Source: G963664585 sp963664585
GTDB lineage: Bacteria; Bacillota; Clostridia; Oscillospirales; Ruminococcaceae
Assembly: GCA_963664585.2 (NCBI GenBank)
Contig: CAXXEO010000014.1
Location: 186,001 to 250,000 of the forward strand
Length of the DNA stretch: 64,000 nt
Direction of reading: 5' to 3'
Shown here: piece after piece, positions 18,202-26,334 of the stretch
How positions within the stretch are numbered: position 1 is the stretch's first letter
Layout of the letters: every line of letters begins with the position of its first letter
Translations under genes and position numbers: made by a program
Notes under the pieces: generated by a model
What the model saw: the letters and a program-made list of their open reading frames with translations, nothing else
Told to the model about the DNA's origin: nothing
The model's database searches: none

Positions 18202-19119
18202 TTATTTTCTCATACCGTATTTTTTAATAACGCCCATTTCGTCCATCATCTTTTCTAAAGCCTCATATTTGGGGCCTGAGAATTCAAGATATGGCCTTCT
18301 TAGATGTCCTCCGGGCAATCCCAAAATGTCAAGGGCAGCTTTGATGACAATCGGATTGGATAGTGTGTAGAGAATTTCAAGAAGTGGGAACCACTTGAAA
18401 TATTCTTCACGGCACTCCTCAATGATTTTCATGTCGGTCCAGGGACGTGAGTATTTCGCGGCTTCTTCAGGGATGATATTGCCGCCGATGTTAGCCGTGC
18501 CATTGCCGCCAATCGCCAGTGTGGGGATTACGATGGAGTATTTCGGGAAATCACAGCATAGAATATTTACCTTATCGCCACACAGGCGCTTGACCTGCAC
18601 CAGTTGCTTGACACTGGAAACCGCCTCTTTATCGACAATAAAGTTCGAATGGCGCTCTGCCAGTTTGGCAATGGTATCAGGGTCAACGTTTACACCAAGG
18701 CGGGTGGGGTTGTTGTAAATGCCACAGGGGATGCTTACAGAACCCATGCAAAGATCCAAATGCTCAAAGGCGGCATCCTGGGGAATCAAAACATAAGTTG
18801 GAATCGTAAAGATAACACCGTCCGCGCCCTGTCCTTCACAATACTTTGCAAAAGCCATGCTATCCTCAGTGGTAAGAGCAGAGGCGTTAAAATAGACTGG
18901 GATTTTTCCTTTGGTCATCTGAATGACTTCTTTTACGATCTGCTTTTTTTCGTCAATGGTAAGCAGAGTCGTTTCGCCCGCGGATCCTAAAACAAAGAGC
19001 TCTTTGGTGCCGAATTTGATCTGTCTGTTGATCAAAATTTCAAAACCGGCATAATCAATTTTGTTATCCTTTGTGAATGGCGTTGGCATTGCGACCCAAG
19101 AACCTGTTGGTCTAACCAT
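18202..19119 (-). CDS. DapA/N-acetylneuraminate-lyase family aldolase
   Basis: A 305-residue class I aldolase/dehydratase barrel. The frame opens further up, but ATG 19119 (MVRPTGSWVAMPTPF) follows GAGGTGA. LGSAGETTLLT is the carboxylate-binding loop, YNNPTRLGV holds the active-site Tyr, and VDKEAVSS holds the Schiff-base Lys. The relaxed loop sequence (GSAGE rather than GTTGE) argues against a strict dihydrodipicolinate synthase. Relatives cleave 2-keto-3-deoxy sugar acids or sialic acid to pyruvate. It lies just upstream of the flavoprotein gene in the leftward cluster. It could act on the product of the enolase-superfamily dehydratases at 7.7-11.5 kb, but that link is inference. Confidence 0.8.
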   Translation of the reverse strand: MVRPTGSWVAMPTPFTKDNKIDYAGFEILINRQIKFGTKELFVLGSAGETTLLTIDEKKQIVKEVIQMTKGKIPVYFNASALTTEDSMAFAKYCEGQGADGVIFTIPTYVLIPQDAAFEHLDLCMGSVSIPCGIYNNPTRLGVNVDPDTIAKLAERHSNFIVDKEAVSSVKQLVQVKRLCGDKVNILCCDFPKYSIVIPTLAIGGNGTANIGGNIIPEEAAKYSRPWTDMKIIEECREEYFKWFPLLEILYTLSNPIVIKAALDILGLPGGHLRRPYLEFSGPKYEALEKMMDEMGVIKKYGMRK

Positions 19120-19232
19120 AAATATCACCTCATAAATAATTTTAGTTATCATATCGTCTTTTTATACCTGACGACATCCTCATGTAATTAAGTTCATACA
19201 CTGAATCATTGGAGAAATACACTCTTCTAATC

Positions 19233-20423
19233 TTAATATTCCACACCGAAGAAATCAAGTGCAATGCCGGCAAGAATCAACATTCCGGCAGGAAGCGCCT
19301 TTGGATCACTGTAAAAGGAGGAAGAATGCATAGAGCCATAAGCGCCGCCGGGAGTTCTTCCACCCAGACGAACGAAAATGCCCGGCCGGTTTTCTTTCAG
19401 AAACGCAAAGTCATCTCCGCCCATAGAGACATATGGCATCATGGTTACACCGTTTTCACCAAGAAGCTTTGTCCCAACACGAACAGCACGATCCACCCAT
19501 TCAGTTTCGCAAAGAAGGGGAGGTACACCACGTATATACTCCACCTCAGCTGTGGCGCGTAAACCTTCGGCTACACTGTTGCTGACCCGTTTGATGCTTT
19601 GTTCAATTTGATCTCTTGTTTTGGGATTGATCGTACGTGCGGTACCCCACAGTTCCACCTTATCAGGAACAATATTGTGGGCCGTGCCTGCATTTATGGA
19701 GCAAATTGATACGACAGCAGAATCAGCAGCATTGGTCTCGCGGGAAACCAGGGTTTGCAGATTCATAATAATGCTGGACGCCACAACTACGGGATCGACA
19801 ACAGTGTGGGGATGGGCGCCGTGGCCCCCTTTCCCGTGAACGGTGATTTTTACTTCATCTGCGCTTGCCAAAATCGCACCATAACGAACGCCGATCGTTC
19901 CGGCATCGATCTCGGGGGAACTGTGTGCCGCGGCTACCGCATCGATCTTATTAAAATCGATCTCGGGATCGGCTAAAAACAGCTTTGCACCTTTAAGGAT
20001 CTCTTCAGCAGGCTGAAAAAAGAAGTAAACAGAACCTGAAAACTGGCTGCGGCATTGACTGAGCAAATTGGCGGCACCCAAATTGATCGTCGCGTGAACA
20101 TCATGTCCACAGGCATGCATCACATTTGGCACCTTTGATCGGTGAGGCATTCCCTCTGCCTCCTGTACGGGCAGCGCATCAATATCGCCGCGAAAAGCAA
20201 TCACCTTGCTCGGGCCGGGCTTCGTGCCCTTGATTTCTACAAAAAGCCCGGTTCCACCCACACGTTTCATCCGTTCGTAGACAACATGCTTTTTAATGTA
20301 GTTTTCCAGCATTGCACAGGTGTTATGTTCGTTGAGGCTAAGCTCGGGATTTTCATGGAAATAGTTGCATAGGTCTTCGATTTCCGATGTAATGCTTTCA
20401 GTGAGCTTTTTCAGATCAATCAT
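19233..20423 (-). CDS. M20-family amidohydrolase (N-acyl-amino-acid/hippurate hydrolase type)
   Basis: A 396-residue metallopeptidase-fold hydrolase. The metal site shows as FRGDIDALPVQEAEG, HACGHDVHATINLGAANLL, FQPAEEILKGAK, and MGGDDFAFL near the C-terminus. KGGHGAHPHT marks the dimerisation/satellite domain (about residues 185-295). Members remove acyl groups from N-acyl amino acids or indole-3-acetyl and p-aminobenzoyl conjugates in the cytoplasm. It lies directly downstream of a YfcC-type carrier that could import its substrate, a pairing also seen for AbgA/AbgB with AbgT. The ATG start has GGAGG upstream. Confidence 0.88.
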   Translation of the reverse strand: MIDLKKLTESITSEIEDLCNYFHENPELSLNEHNTCAMLENYIKKHVVYERMKRVGGTGLFVEIKGTKPGPSKVIAFRGDIDALPVQEAEGMPHRSKVPNVMHACGHDVHATINLGAANLLSQCRSQFSGSVYFFFQPAEEILKGAKLFLADPEIDFNKIDAVAAAHSSPEIDAGTIGVRYGAILASADEVKITVHGKGGHGAHPHTVVDPVVVASSIIMNLQTLVSRETNAADSAVVSICSINAGTAHNIVPDKVELWGTARTINPKTRDQIEQSIKRVSNSVAEGLRATAEVEYIRGVPPLLCETEWVDRAVRVGTKLLGENGVTMMPYVSMGGDDFAFLKENRPGIFVRLGGRTPGGAYGSMHSSSFYSDPKALPAGMLILAGIALDFFGVEY

Positions 20424-20442
20424 TAAAGCACCTCCTATATTA

Positions 20443-20485
20443 CTGAGAGGATACTACCCCAATGAAAGAGCGGTATCCTCTTTTT
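20443..20485 (-). terminator. Intercistronic hairpin between carrier and amidohydrolase genes
   Basis: AGAGGATAC and GTATCCTCT form a 9-bp stem. In the direction of these genes it is not followed by a strong T-run, so it may trim or attenuate the transcript rather than end it. Confidence 0.4.
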
Positions 20486-20506
20486 AAAATTAAGTGTTAA
20501 GTTGGA

Positions 20507-21922
20507 TTATAAACCGGTCCAGCCAATTATTTGCAGGATGGTAATCGCTACGAAAGAAAGTCCAAGTTGGATTAAAATCAAAGGTAAAACCTTTTTCAGA
20601 TACTTTCCGTATGTAATGCCCGCAAATCCAAGTCCGCCCATCAGGGTACCGACGGTGGGAACGATACAGTTGGTAAAACCATCGCCGAACTGGAAGGTCT
20701 GAACCGCAACCTGTCTGGTGATTCCTGTGAGATCCGCGAGGGGAACCATAATCGGCATTACGGTGGTGGCCTGACCGGAACCAGAAGAGATCAAAAGGCT
20801 GATGAGAATATTGACCCCAAGCATCACATTGGCGCCGATGACCGGTCCGAAATTGTTGATCGGGATAGACAGATAGTAAACGATGGTGTCAAGAATTAAG
20901 CCACTCTCCAGAAGCACCATGATTCCATTCGCAAAGCCCACAATAAAGGCCGCGGTAACCATCGCTGCGCATCCTCTGATAAACTCCTTGGCGGTGCCAT
21001 TTATGCCAAATCCGGATACAATACCAATCGCAGTTGCGGCAATCATAAAGGTGGCTGACATCTGATCAGGGCCCCATTTGTATTTCAAAGCACCAAAAAT
21101 TACCGCTGCCATCGAAACACATGTGATGAGAAGAGCAAGGATCTGACGGGTGGTAATCTTAACATCAGTCATGTTTTTCATGTCAGGGCTTCCCATATAA
21201 TTCTCAGAAGTCATACCCTGCTCATAATTCAGGCTATTACTGGGATCTTTTTTGAGTTTATTGAAGTACATGATAACAAACGCATAGCTTAAAATAAAGT
21301 TAATTAAATGGAAGAACATACGGACTTCGATCCCTGAAAACATCGGAAGCTGGGCAATGGTCTGCGCAAGTCCGATCAGACCGGGGTTTGCCCAACCCAA
21401 GTTGAAGCCGGAAAATGATCCGAAGAAAATCATAAAAAATCCGAGAGTCTTATCAAATCCCATGGCTTGGGAAAGGAAGATACCAATAGGAATCAAGACC
21501 AGCGTCACATTGCCGAACACGCCAGTGGCGCCGCCGATGGACATGAAGGCCATTACTAAGAAAATAGCAATCTGTTCTTTGCCTTTCACGCTTCTGGCTA
21601 GTTTAGTAAACGCAGCATCAATTGCTTTACTGGCCTCGAGCATGCGAATGGCAGCGCCAACGAAGAAGATCATCAAAATGAGTTTGATTTGATTTTGGAA
21701 TCCTTTTACGATCGCCATATAGATTTCCCAGATTCCCTGGGGCTTCTGATCGACGAACTTAAAGGATCCGGCTACCACCTTGGTAACACCTGCTTCTGTG
21801 ATTCGTTTGAATGAACCGGCCGGAACAACCCAGGTAAGCAGTGCCGCAAAAATCGCCAGCATGAATAACAGCGCATAGACATTGGGGAATTCAAGTTTTT
21901 TCTTTTTTGCTACATCTAACAT
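20507..21922 (-). CDS. YfcC-type membrane carrier (DcuC/AbgT-like superfamily)
   Basis: A 471-residue membrane protein with about eleven to twelve hydrophobic segments. The frame opens at 21991, but ATG 21922 has AAGGAGTTGTAATCAG upstream, and the MLDVAKKKKLEFPNVYALLF start is typical. Landmarks are LLTWVVPAGSF, FFVGAAIRMLEASKAIDAAF, MSIGGATGVFGN, and the paired late motifs SGSGQATTVMPIMVPLADL and GDGFTNCIVPTVGTLMGGL. These resemble the binding hairpins of C4-dicarboxylate/AbgT carriers. The substrate is probably a carboxylate such as an acyl amino acid or peptide-like acid. Its position immediately before an M20 hydrolase supports that. Confidence 0.8.
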   Translation of the reverse strand: MLDVAKKKKLEFPNVYALLFMLAIFAALLTWVVPAGSFKRITEAGVTKVVAGSFKFVDQKPQGIWEIYMAIVKGFQNQIKLILMIFFVGAAIRMLEASKAIDAAFTKLARSVKGKEQIAIFLVMAFMSIGGATGVFGNVTLVLIPIGIFLSQAMGFDKTLGFFMIFFGSFSGFNLGWANPGLIGLAQTIAQLPMFSGIEVRMFFHLINFILSYAFVIMYFNKLKKDPSNSLNYEQGMTSENYMGSPDMKNMTDVKITTRQILALLITCVSMAAVIFGALKYKWGPDQMSATFMIAATAIGIVSGFGINGTAKEFIRGCAAMVTAAFIVGFANGIMVLLESGLILDTIVYYLSIPINNFGPVIGANVMLGVNILISLLISSGSGQATTVMPIMVPLADLTGITRQVAVQTFQFGDGFTNCIVPTVGTLMGGLGFAGITYGKYLKKVLPLILIQLGLSFVAITILQIIGWTGL

Positions 21923-22210
21923 CTGATTACAACTCCTTATTAATTTTTTTGGAGATGGGGCTAGTTTCGTGAAGGAGGTGCCGGTGCTCATTAAAAATGA
22001 ATAATATTTGAATAACCTAACTATATTTTATGAAATAAAGCGCTTCGAAGCGATAGCAATCACCACATTGTGTCATTCGCTACACTTTAGATATCTTTTA
22101 CTAAGAATCACCTTGCAATTTGTTTGTTATTGTTATTAATTTATCATATTCAACCATTTGTTTACAATTTTAAACGACTTTAAGCTTATAAATCCTTTCT
22201 AAAATATTTT
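21923..22210 (-). promoter_or_regulatory. Upstream region of the carrier operon
   Basis: About 290 bp with no gene, which must carry the promoter of the leftward operon. GCGCTTCGAAGCGATAGC (about 22041-22058) is a short palindrome, and TTGTGTCATTCGCTACACTT is a loose inverted repeat. Either could be a regulator site, for example for the nearby Crp/Fnr protein. Neither is proven by sequence. Confidence 0.3.
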
Positions 22211-22316
22211 TATAGCCAATTAATTTAAAAACTGGTTATATATAAAACGTCATTTTCTTCCCCCGCCTTCGTCGGGGGAAGAAATCACAAGCTTGTTTTC
22301 AAGTTAATTGGCTATA
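22211..22316 (+). repeat. Family A palindromic element, copy A5
   Basis: Left end is TATAGCCAATTAATTT and the centre is CCCCCGCCTTCGTCGGGGG. The right end is AAGTTAATTGGCTATA, the left-type end sequence rather than CAACTATA, so this copy has two like ends, as if repaired from the other arm. It lies 26 bases from the IS200 copy 2 end. Confidence 0.9.
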
Positions 22317-22341
22317 CTTCACCCGAGAAATCTCTGCTAAA

Positions 22342-23043
22342 AGTAAATATCCGCCGGCTTAGCCGGCGGCTTTTCTTATGCGGGTATAACCCGCTGTTAC
22401 TGGCTGCCATTGCAATGGCATATTACGGTCTGACATTTGCAAAAGCTTGTTACTTGCTACCCTTGAAAGGGTCTTCGTATTCTCTGAACGTCAACTGATC
22501 CTGCAGCTTATCTTCTTTCAATTGATTTTGGATATATTCAGTGATCTTTTTGGTGTTCTTCCCCACTGTGTCCACATAGTATCCTCGACACCAAAATGAT
22601 CGGTTGCCATGTTTGTACTTTAAATTCGCATGTCGTTCATGTATGATCAGACTGCTTTTTCCTTTGAGAAATCCCATAAAGCTTGAAACACTCATCTTCG
22701 GCGGGATTTCCACTAGCATGTGAATATGATCCGTACAAACTTCTGCTTCAATAATGTTAACACCTTTCCAGGCACACAATTCTCTTAGAATTTTTCCGAT
22801 TTCTTCTCGCTTTTCACCATAAAATATTTCTCTGCGGTATTTTGGCGCGAATACGACGTGATATTTACAATTCCACGTTGTATGTGCTAGACTTTTATTG
22901 TCATTCATTTTGAATGTCCTCCTTTTGATGTGCTCTTGCAGTTGCCAGACCGCAAGTTTATTCTACATCAAAAGGAGTTTTTTTGTCCGCTTCATCGCTA
23001 AAGCTTTTTTGGCTCCACCGACATAGTCGGTGGTTGTTTTCAC
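22342..23043 (-). mobile_element. IS200-type insertion sequence, copy 2
   Basis: It is nearly identical to copy 1 but inverted. It runs from AGTAAATATCCGCCGGCTTA (right end) to the hairpin CCACCGACATAGTCGGTGG and TTTTCACA (left end). It sits directly behind the terminator of the Crp/Fnr-like gene, in the same relation to a terminator as copy 1. Confidence 0.88.
22450..22908 (-). CDS. tnpA: IS200-family transposase TnpA, second copy
   Basis: 152 residues, almost identical to the copy at 11698, with DHIHMLVEIPP (HUH motif) and SFWCRGYYVDTVGKN intact and a full-length frame, so it should be active. Only a few substitutions are visible, such as CAWKGV for CSWKGI and KITEYI for KIAEYI. Its ribosome site is again hidden by the CTCCTTTTGATGTA-type leader hairpin on the minus strand (about 22919-22976). 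Confidence 0.93.
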   Translation of the reverse strand: MNDNKSLAHTTWNCKYHVVFAPKYRREIFYGEKREEIGKILRELCAWKGVNIIEAEVCTDHIHMLVEIPPKMSVSSFMGFLKGKSSLIIHERHANLKYKHGNRSFWCRGYYVDTVGKNTKKITEYIQNQLKEDKLQDQLTFREYEDPFKGSK

Positions 23044-23045
23044 AA

Positions 23046-23087
23046 AGCAACACCCATCTGTCAAATGAATGACGGATGGGTGCTTTA
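23046..23087 (-). terminator. Terminator of the Crp/Fnr-like gene
   Basis: On the minus strand AAGCACCCATCCGTC pairs with GACAGATGGGTGTTGCTT, followed by TTGTG. It starts about 10 bases after the stop codon, and the IS200 copy abuts it. Confidence 0.75.
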
Positions 23088-23096
23088 TCAATATGA

Positions 23097-23792
23097 TTAG
23101 ATATTTCTTTGTGGTCCTGCCAAGCTGATATATTCCCGATACTTCTGCGCATTTACCTGCACCCTACGATTGATGACCCGCAGAAAGCCCTCGTCACAAA
23201 GCTCGTTCATCAGTTTGCTGACGGTGACACGGACACTTCCGATAATCATACCCATTTCATAGTGCGTATATTTTACTTTCAGATCGTACCAGCCCGGATC
23301 ACTTATCGATTTTGTGTCCACCGATGATATAAGCAGCCTTTTGATCCGACTTTTGCTGGAGTTAAAGGTGAGGTTTTCAACCTCATAGCGCAACAGTAAA
23401 ATCTTGTGGCAACAACCTGTGATTAGCCTTTCCCGAAACGCCTCGCTTTTATCAAGCAGTTGATGGCAGCTTTGACTGTCCAGCCGATATAATACTGTAT
23501 CGGTTTCTGTTTGGGAATAAAGTCCAGTGGGATAGTTTAGAAACCACGCAACCTCCATGAAAAACCAACCCGGATTTAAGCTGTATAGAATTTTTTCGGT
23601 GCCTTCATCATTCATCATATAGTGTTTGGTGCGGCCCTCTTTAATATAATAAACAAATTGACTTCCATCTCCAGGCACCGAAAATGTATGCTTGGCCGGA
23701 TAAATAATCTCCGTGGAAGATTGCTGTAACAGCTTTTCCAAATGCTCATCATAAATAGTAGGGAACAGTAAACTGGCGCTTTCAAAAGACAT
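23097..23792 (-). CDS. Crp/Fnr-family transcriptional regulator
   Basis: 231 residues: an N-terminal cyclic-nucleotide-type beta barrel (about 15-125, VYYIKEGRTKHYMMNDEGTE) and a C-terminal winged helix (about 150-220, YTHYEMGMIIGSVRVTVSKL then MNELCDEGFLRV). No cysteine cluster for an iron-sulfur centre is visible, although CC occurs in the connecting helix (TGCCHKI). This points to small-molecule sensing, as in CprK-like members, rather than FNR-type oxygen sensing. It is adjacent to an Old-Yellow-Enzyme gene on the same strand and to the carrier operon beyond the IS. Start ATG has GGGAGGTAA upstream. Confidence 0.85.
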   Translation of the reverse strand: MSFESASLLFPTIYDEHLEKLLQQSSTEIIYPAKHTFSVPGDGSQFVYYIKEGRTKHYMMNDEGTEKILYSLNPGWFFMEVAWFLNYPTGLYSQTETDTVLYRLDSQSCHQLLDKSEAFRERLITGCCHKILLLRYEVENLTFNSSKSRIKRLLISSVDTKSISDPGWYDLKVKYTHYEMGMIIGSVRVTVSKLMNELCDEGFLRVINRRVQVNAQKYREYISLAGPQRNI

Positions 23793-23933
23793 TCCGGTTA
23801 CCTCCCTCTGTGTAATTAATTGTATTATAGCATGTTAAAAACTGCTTAGCAATTTTCTTTCAAAGTCCCATGAAGCCAGCAACATGTGGTTTTGTCAGAC
23901 TTGAAAAACCACTGTGGATTAGATCGATGAACG

Positions 23934-24926
23934 TCATCTTGATTCTGACAAACGGATTGCATCGCCCGCCCAGTGAGAATCCTTTAGAATTGCCCGGCCC
24001 ACACCGATCAGGTCGGCGGCACCAGTCTCCAGCAGTTTCTCCGCCTGTACAGCTGTGGTGATTCCACCTGTCAGGATAACCGGGATGGAAATTTTCTGTT
24101 TCACCGCCAGCGACATATCTGAAAAATAGCCGGGCGTTGTTGCATGCGGATTTATATAGCCGCAGAATCCACCAGAAAGATCCAGAATGTCCACACCGGC
24201 TTTTTCAAACTCGCACGCTGCAAAAACGCTGTCCTCTATCGTGCTGCCACCGTCCATGTAATCACATCCGCCCAAACGCAGCAGAATGGGGAACTCATCT
24301 CCTACTGCCTCGCGAACCGCCCGGATAACCTCCAGATGTATCCGGATGCGGTTTTGAATTGCTCCCCCATATTCATCTGTTCGTAGGTTTGTGAGGGGAG
24401 AGTAGAATTGGTTGAGTAGATAGCCATGTGCGGCATGAATTTCAACGGCGTCAAAGCCGGCGTTTTTTGCGCGTTTGGCAGCAAGCCGGAAAGCTTCAAC
24501 GATTTCTTGAATCTGTACCCGTGTCAGTTCGATGGGAACAACCTGCTTTCCAGGACGAGAGACGGCGGACGGCCCGACAATTTCAAGCCCTCCGTTGTCT
24601 GCCCCGCTGCCTGCATGGTTTATCTGCATGGCGACCTTGACTCTGTTTTTATGAATCGCCTCGGCCAGCTTTTTCCACCCCTCAACCGTGCTGTCATCCG
24701 AGACAGACAGCTGCCGCTCATGCGCCCTGCCTTGAAGATCTACATAGCAGTGCTCGATGATGATGAGAGAAAGATACCCTCCACGAGATTTTTCATCGTA
24801 ATAATCAAGGAGGGCGTCAGTCACATGTCCATCCTCATCGGCTTTCTTAGTCGCCATGGGTGGCATGACAATGCGGTTATTCAGTTTTAGTTTACTGCTT
24901 TTCAGTGGTTCAGTTAGCTGCGCCAT
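23934..24926 (-). CDS. NADH:flavin oxidoreductase, Old Yellow Enzyme family
   Basis: A 330-residue single-domain FMN barrel. LKLNNRIVMPPMAT is the N-terminal block. MQINHAGSGAD carries the flavin-contacting Gln/His, FDAVEIHAAHGYLLNQFYSP is the family signature with the substrate His, and PVILTGGIT plus ADLIGVGRAIL form the phosphate site. It lacks the C-terminal 4Fe-4S and FAD domains of dienoyl-CoA reductases, so it is a stand-alone ene-reductase type. Such enzymes reduce activated C=C bonds or nitro groups using NAD(P)H. The start ATG has GGGGA upstream. It lies upstream of the Crp/Fnr-like gene, which may control it. Confidence 0.87.
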   Translation of the reverse strand: MAQLTEPLKSSKLKLNNRIVMPPMATKKADEDGHVTDALLDYYDEKSRGGYLSLIIIEHCYVDLQGRAHERQLSVSDDSTVEGWKKLAEAIHKNRVKVAMQINHAGSGADNGGLEIVGPSAVSRPGKQVVPIELTRVQIQEIVEAFRLAAKRAKNAGFDAVEIHAAHGYLLNQFYSPLTNLRTDEYGGAIQNRIRIHLEVIRAVREAVGDEFPILLRLGGCDYMDGGSTIEDSVFAACEFEKAGVDILDLSGGFCGYINPHATTPGYFSDMSLAVKQKISIPVILTGGITTAVQAEKLLETGAADLIGVGRAILKDSHWAGDAIRLSESR

Positions 24927-24967
24927 ATTTTCCCCAACTCTCTTCGTTTTGCTTCATTTATCTTTTG

Positions 24968-25067
24968 TATAATTAATTTGAGAACAAGCTTGTGATTCCC
25001 CCCCGCCGAAGGCGGGGGAAGAAAATGACGTTTTATATATAGCCAGTTTTTAGGTTAATTGGCTATA
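24968..25067 (-). repeat. Family A palindromic element, copy A6
   Basis: Inverted copy of about 100 bp. The left end is a shortened TATAATTAATTTGAGAACAA and the right end is GTTTTTAGGTTAATTGGCTATA. The centre is CCCCGCCGAAGGCGGGG. It cuts into the gene remnant at 25050-25208. Confidence 0.85.
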
Positions 25068-25208
25068 CATTGCAGGAGTATTCCACAAGTTCAGGTTGGC
25101 GCCAAGTCCCATCTCTTTTGCCTTCTGCAGGATAGTCCAACGCCAAGCTGTATCGTATACAGGCATGCCACCCTGAGCAAAAATAATGATTTCATCTCTT
25201 CGCCCCAT
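25050..25208 (-). pseudogene. Remnant of an unrecognised gene, cut by element A6
   Basis: On the minus strand a frame of 52 residues reads DEIIIFAQGGMPVYDTAWRW, continues as TILQAKEMGLGANLNLWNTP, and then runs into A6. The element supplies YSQLT and the stop. The upstream frame (MHEAWGEE) is in another phase, as if one base had been lost or gained. There is no ribosome site. The composition is protein-like, so it looks like the C-terminal piece of a broken enzyme gene. I do not recognise the family. Confidence 0.5.
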
Positions 25209-25457
25209 GCTTCATGCATTTTTCAATTATCAACTATTTTACGGGTGCGGTTGACAGCAAAATCTTTTTTATAAAGTCAGATAATATTCTTAGAATCCGG
25301 GAAGATATCGAATATCATGTTCGTACTATGATAAATTCGCGTGCAAAAGAGTGTAATTTATGTTATAACGTGTTTGTGAACATGCGGGTGAGATTTTGAA
25401 AATGGTTTATTCAAGCCATAAAAAATGCCGCCCCCGCTATTGCAGGGACAGCATTAT
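25209..25457. other. Intergenic, no gene seen
   Basis: AT-rich sequence between the gene remnant and the tRNA. It has no open frame with a ribosome site and no repeat element. Confidence 0.4.
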
Positions 25458-25533
25458 TGGTGGACGATAACGGGTTCGAACCGCTGACCCTTCGCACGTC
25501 AAGCGAATGCTCTACCAGCTGAGCTAATCGTCC
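25458..25533 (-). tRNA. tRNA-Val (GAC anticodon)
   Basis: 76 nt read on the minus strand, with the CCA encoded. Acceptor stem GGACGAT/ATCGTCC, discriminator A, D-arm GCTC/GAGC with AGCTGGTA. The anticodon stem TTCGC/GCGAA encloses TTGACGT, giving the anticodon GAC. The T-arm AGCGG/CCGTT encloses TTCGAAC. All arms pair. Confidence 0.95.
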
Positions 25534-25718
25534 AGATAAAATTGTGTATTGTGTGACGAGAGTGATTATACAATAAAACGTACATGAAAGTCAATAGCAA
25601 AAATTGATAAAATCAGACCATCTTCAGCGGGCGAATACCCGCCCTTTTTCTTGATGGAACCTAAAAAACATGTTATAATCAATTGATATACCTATTGATA
25701 GGCGGAGGTGAAGAGCCC

Positions 25719-26330
25719 TTGAAGGTGCTAGGCATTGATCCTGGTTATGCCATCGTCGGGTGGGGGCTGGTCACACAGGTCTCTGGAAAAATGACAGTAG
25801 AAAACTGCGGCGCGATTACAACGCCGGCCGATATGCCCTTTCAGCAGCGGCTGGAGAGAATATATGATGAGTTAAGCCTGATTATTGCAACTACCCACCC
25901 GGATACAATGTCCATCGAGCAACTGTTTTTCACAACGAACCAGAAGACGGTCATCGCGGTATCTCAGGCCCGTGGTGTGCTTCTATTGGCCGCCATCAAA
26001 GCGGGGATTTCCATCTTTGAATACACACCTCTGCAAGTAAAACAGGCGGTGGTGGGTTATGGAAAGGCCGAAAAACTTCAGGTGATGGAGATGACAAAGC
26101 GGATGCTGCGGCTTTCAGAGCTGCCCAAGCCTGACGATGTGGCCGACGCTCTCGCAATCGCCATTTGCCATCTCACGACATCCGGGTCCCTTCTTTCCTC
26201 TGGCCGGCAGATTTCCACCAATCCAAAGAAAGTAAACGCGGGATATACAAGTGCCATTCTCGAGAGAAATCCACAGCTTCTTCAGGTTCTGAAAGAGCGT
26301 CCCAAACCCTTTAAAGTAAAAGAGAGGTAA
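25719..26330 (+). CDS. ruvC: Crossover junction endodeoxyribonuclease RuvC
   Basis: Holliday-junction resolvase, 203 residues. The start is TTG 25719 (LKVLGIDPGYAIVGWG), with GGAGGTG 8 bases upstream. The acidic active site is visible as the Asp of GIDPG, the Glu of MSIEQLFF and the Asp pair of KPDDVADALAIAICH. After the catalytic core (about 165 residues) comes a basic tail of about 35 residues (RQISTNPKKVNAG ... KPFKVKER), longer than in many relatives. It acts with RuvAB, which follow immediately. Confidence 0.95.
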   Translation: MKVLGIDPGYAIVGWGLVTQVSGKMTVENCGAITTPADMPFQQRLERIYDELSLIIATTHPDTMSIEQLFFTTNQKTVIAVSQARGVLLLAAIKAGISIFEYTPLQVKQAVVGYGKAEKLQVMEMTKRMLRLSELPKPDDVADALAIAICHLTTSGSLLSSGRQISTNPKKVNAGYTSAILERNPQLLQVLKERPKPFKVKER

Positions 26331-26334
26331 AGCT

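Noticed and set aside
11562..23043. IS200 TnpA as the enzyme that moves the family A elements (RAYT-like)
   Set aside because: The transposases are ordinary IS200 types with their own hairpin ends, which share no sequence with family A arms. The idea remains open only for a transposase outside this window.
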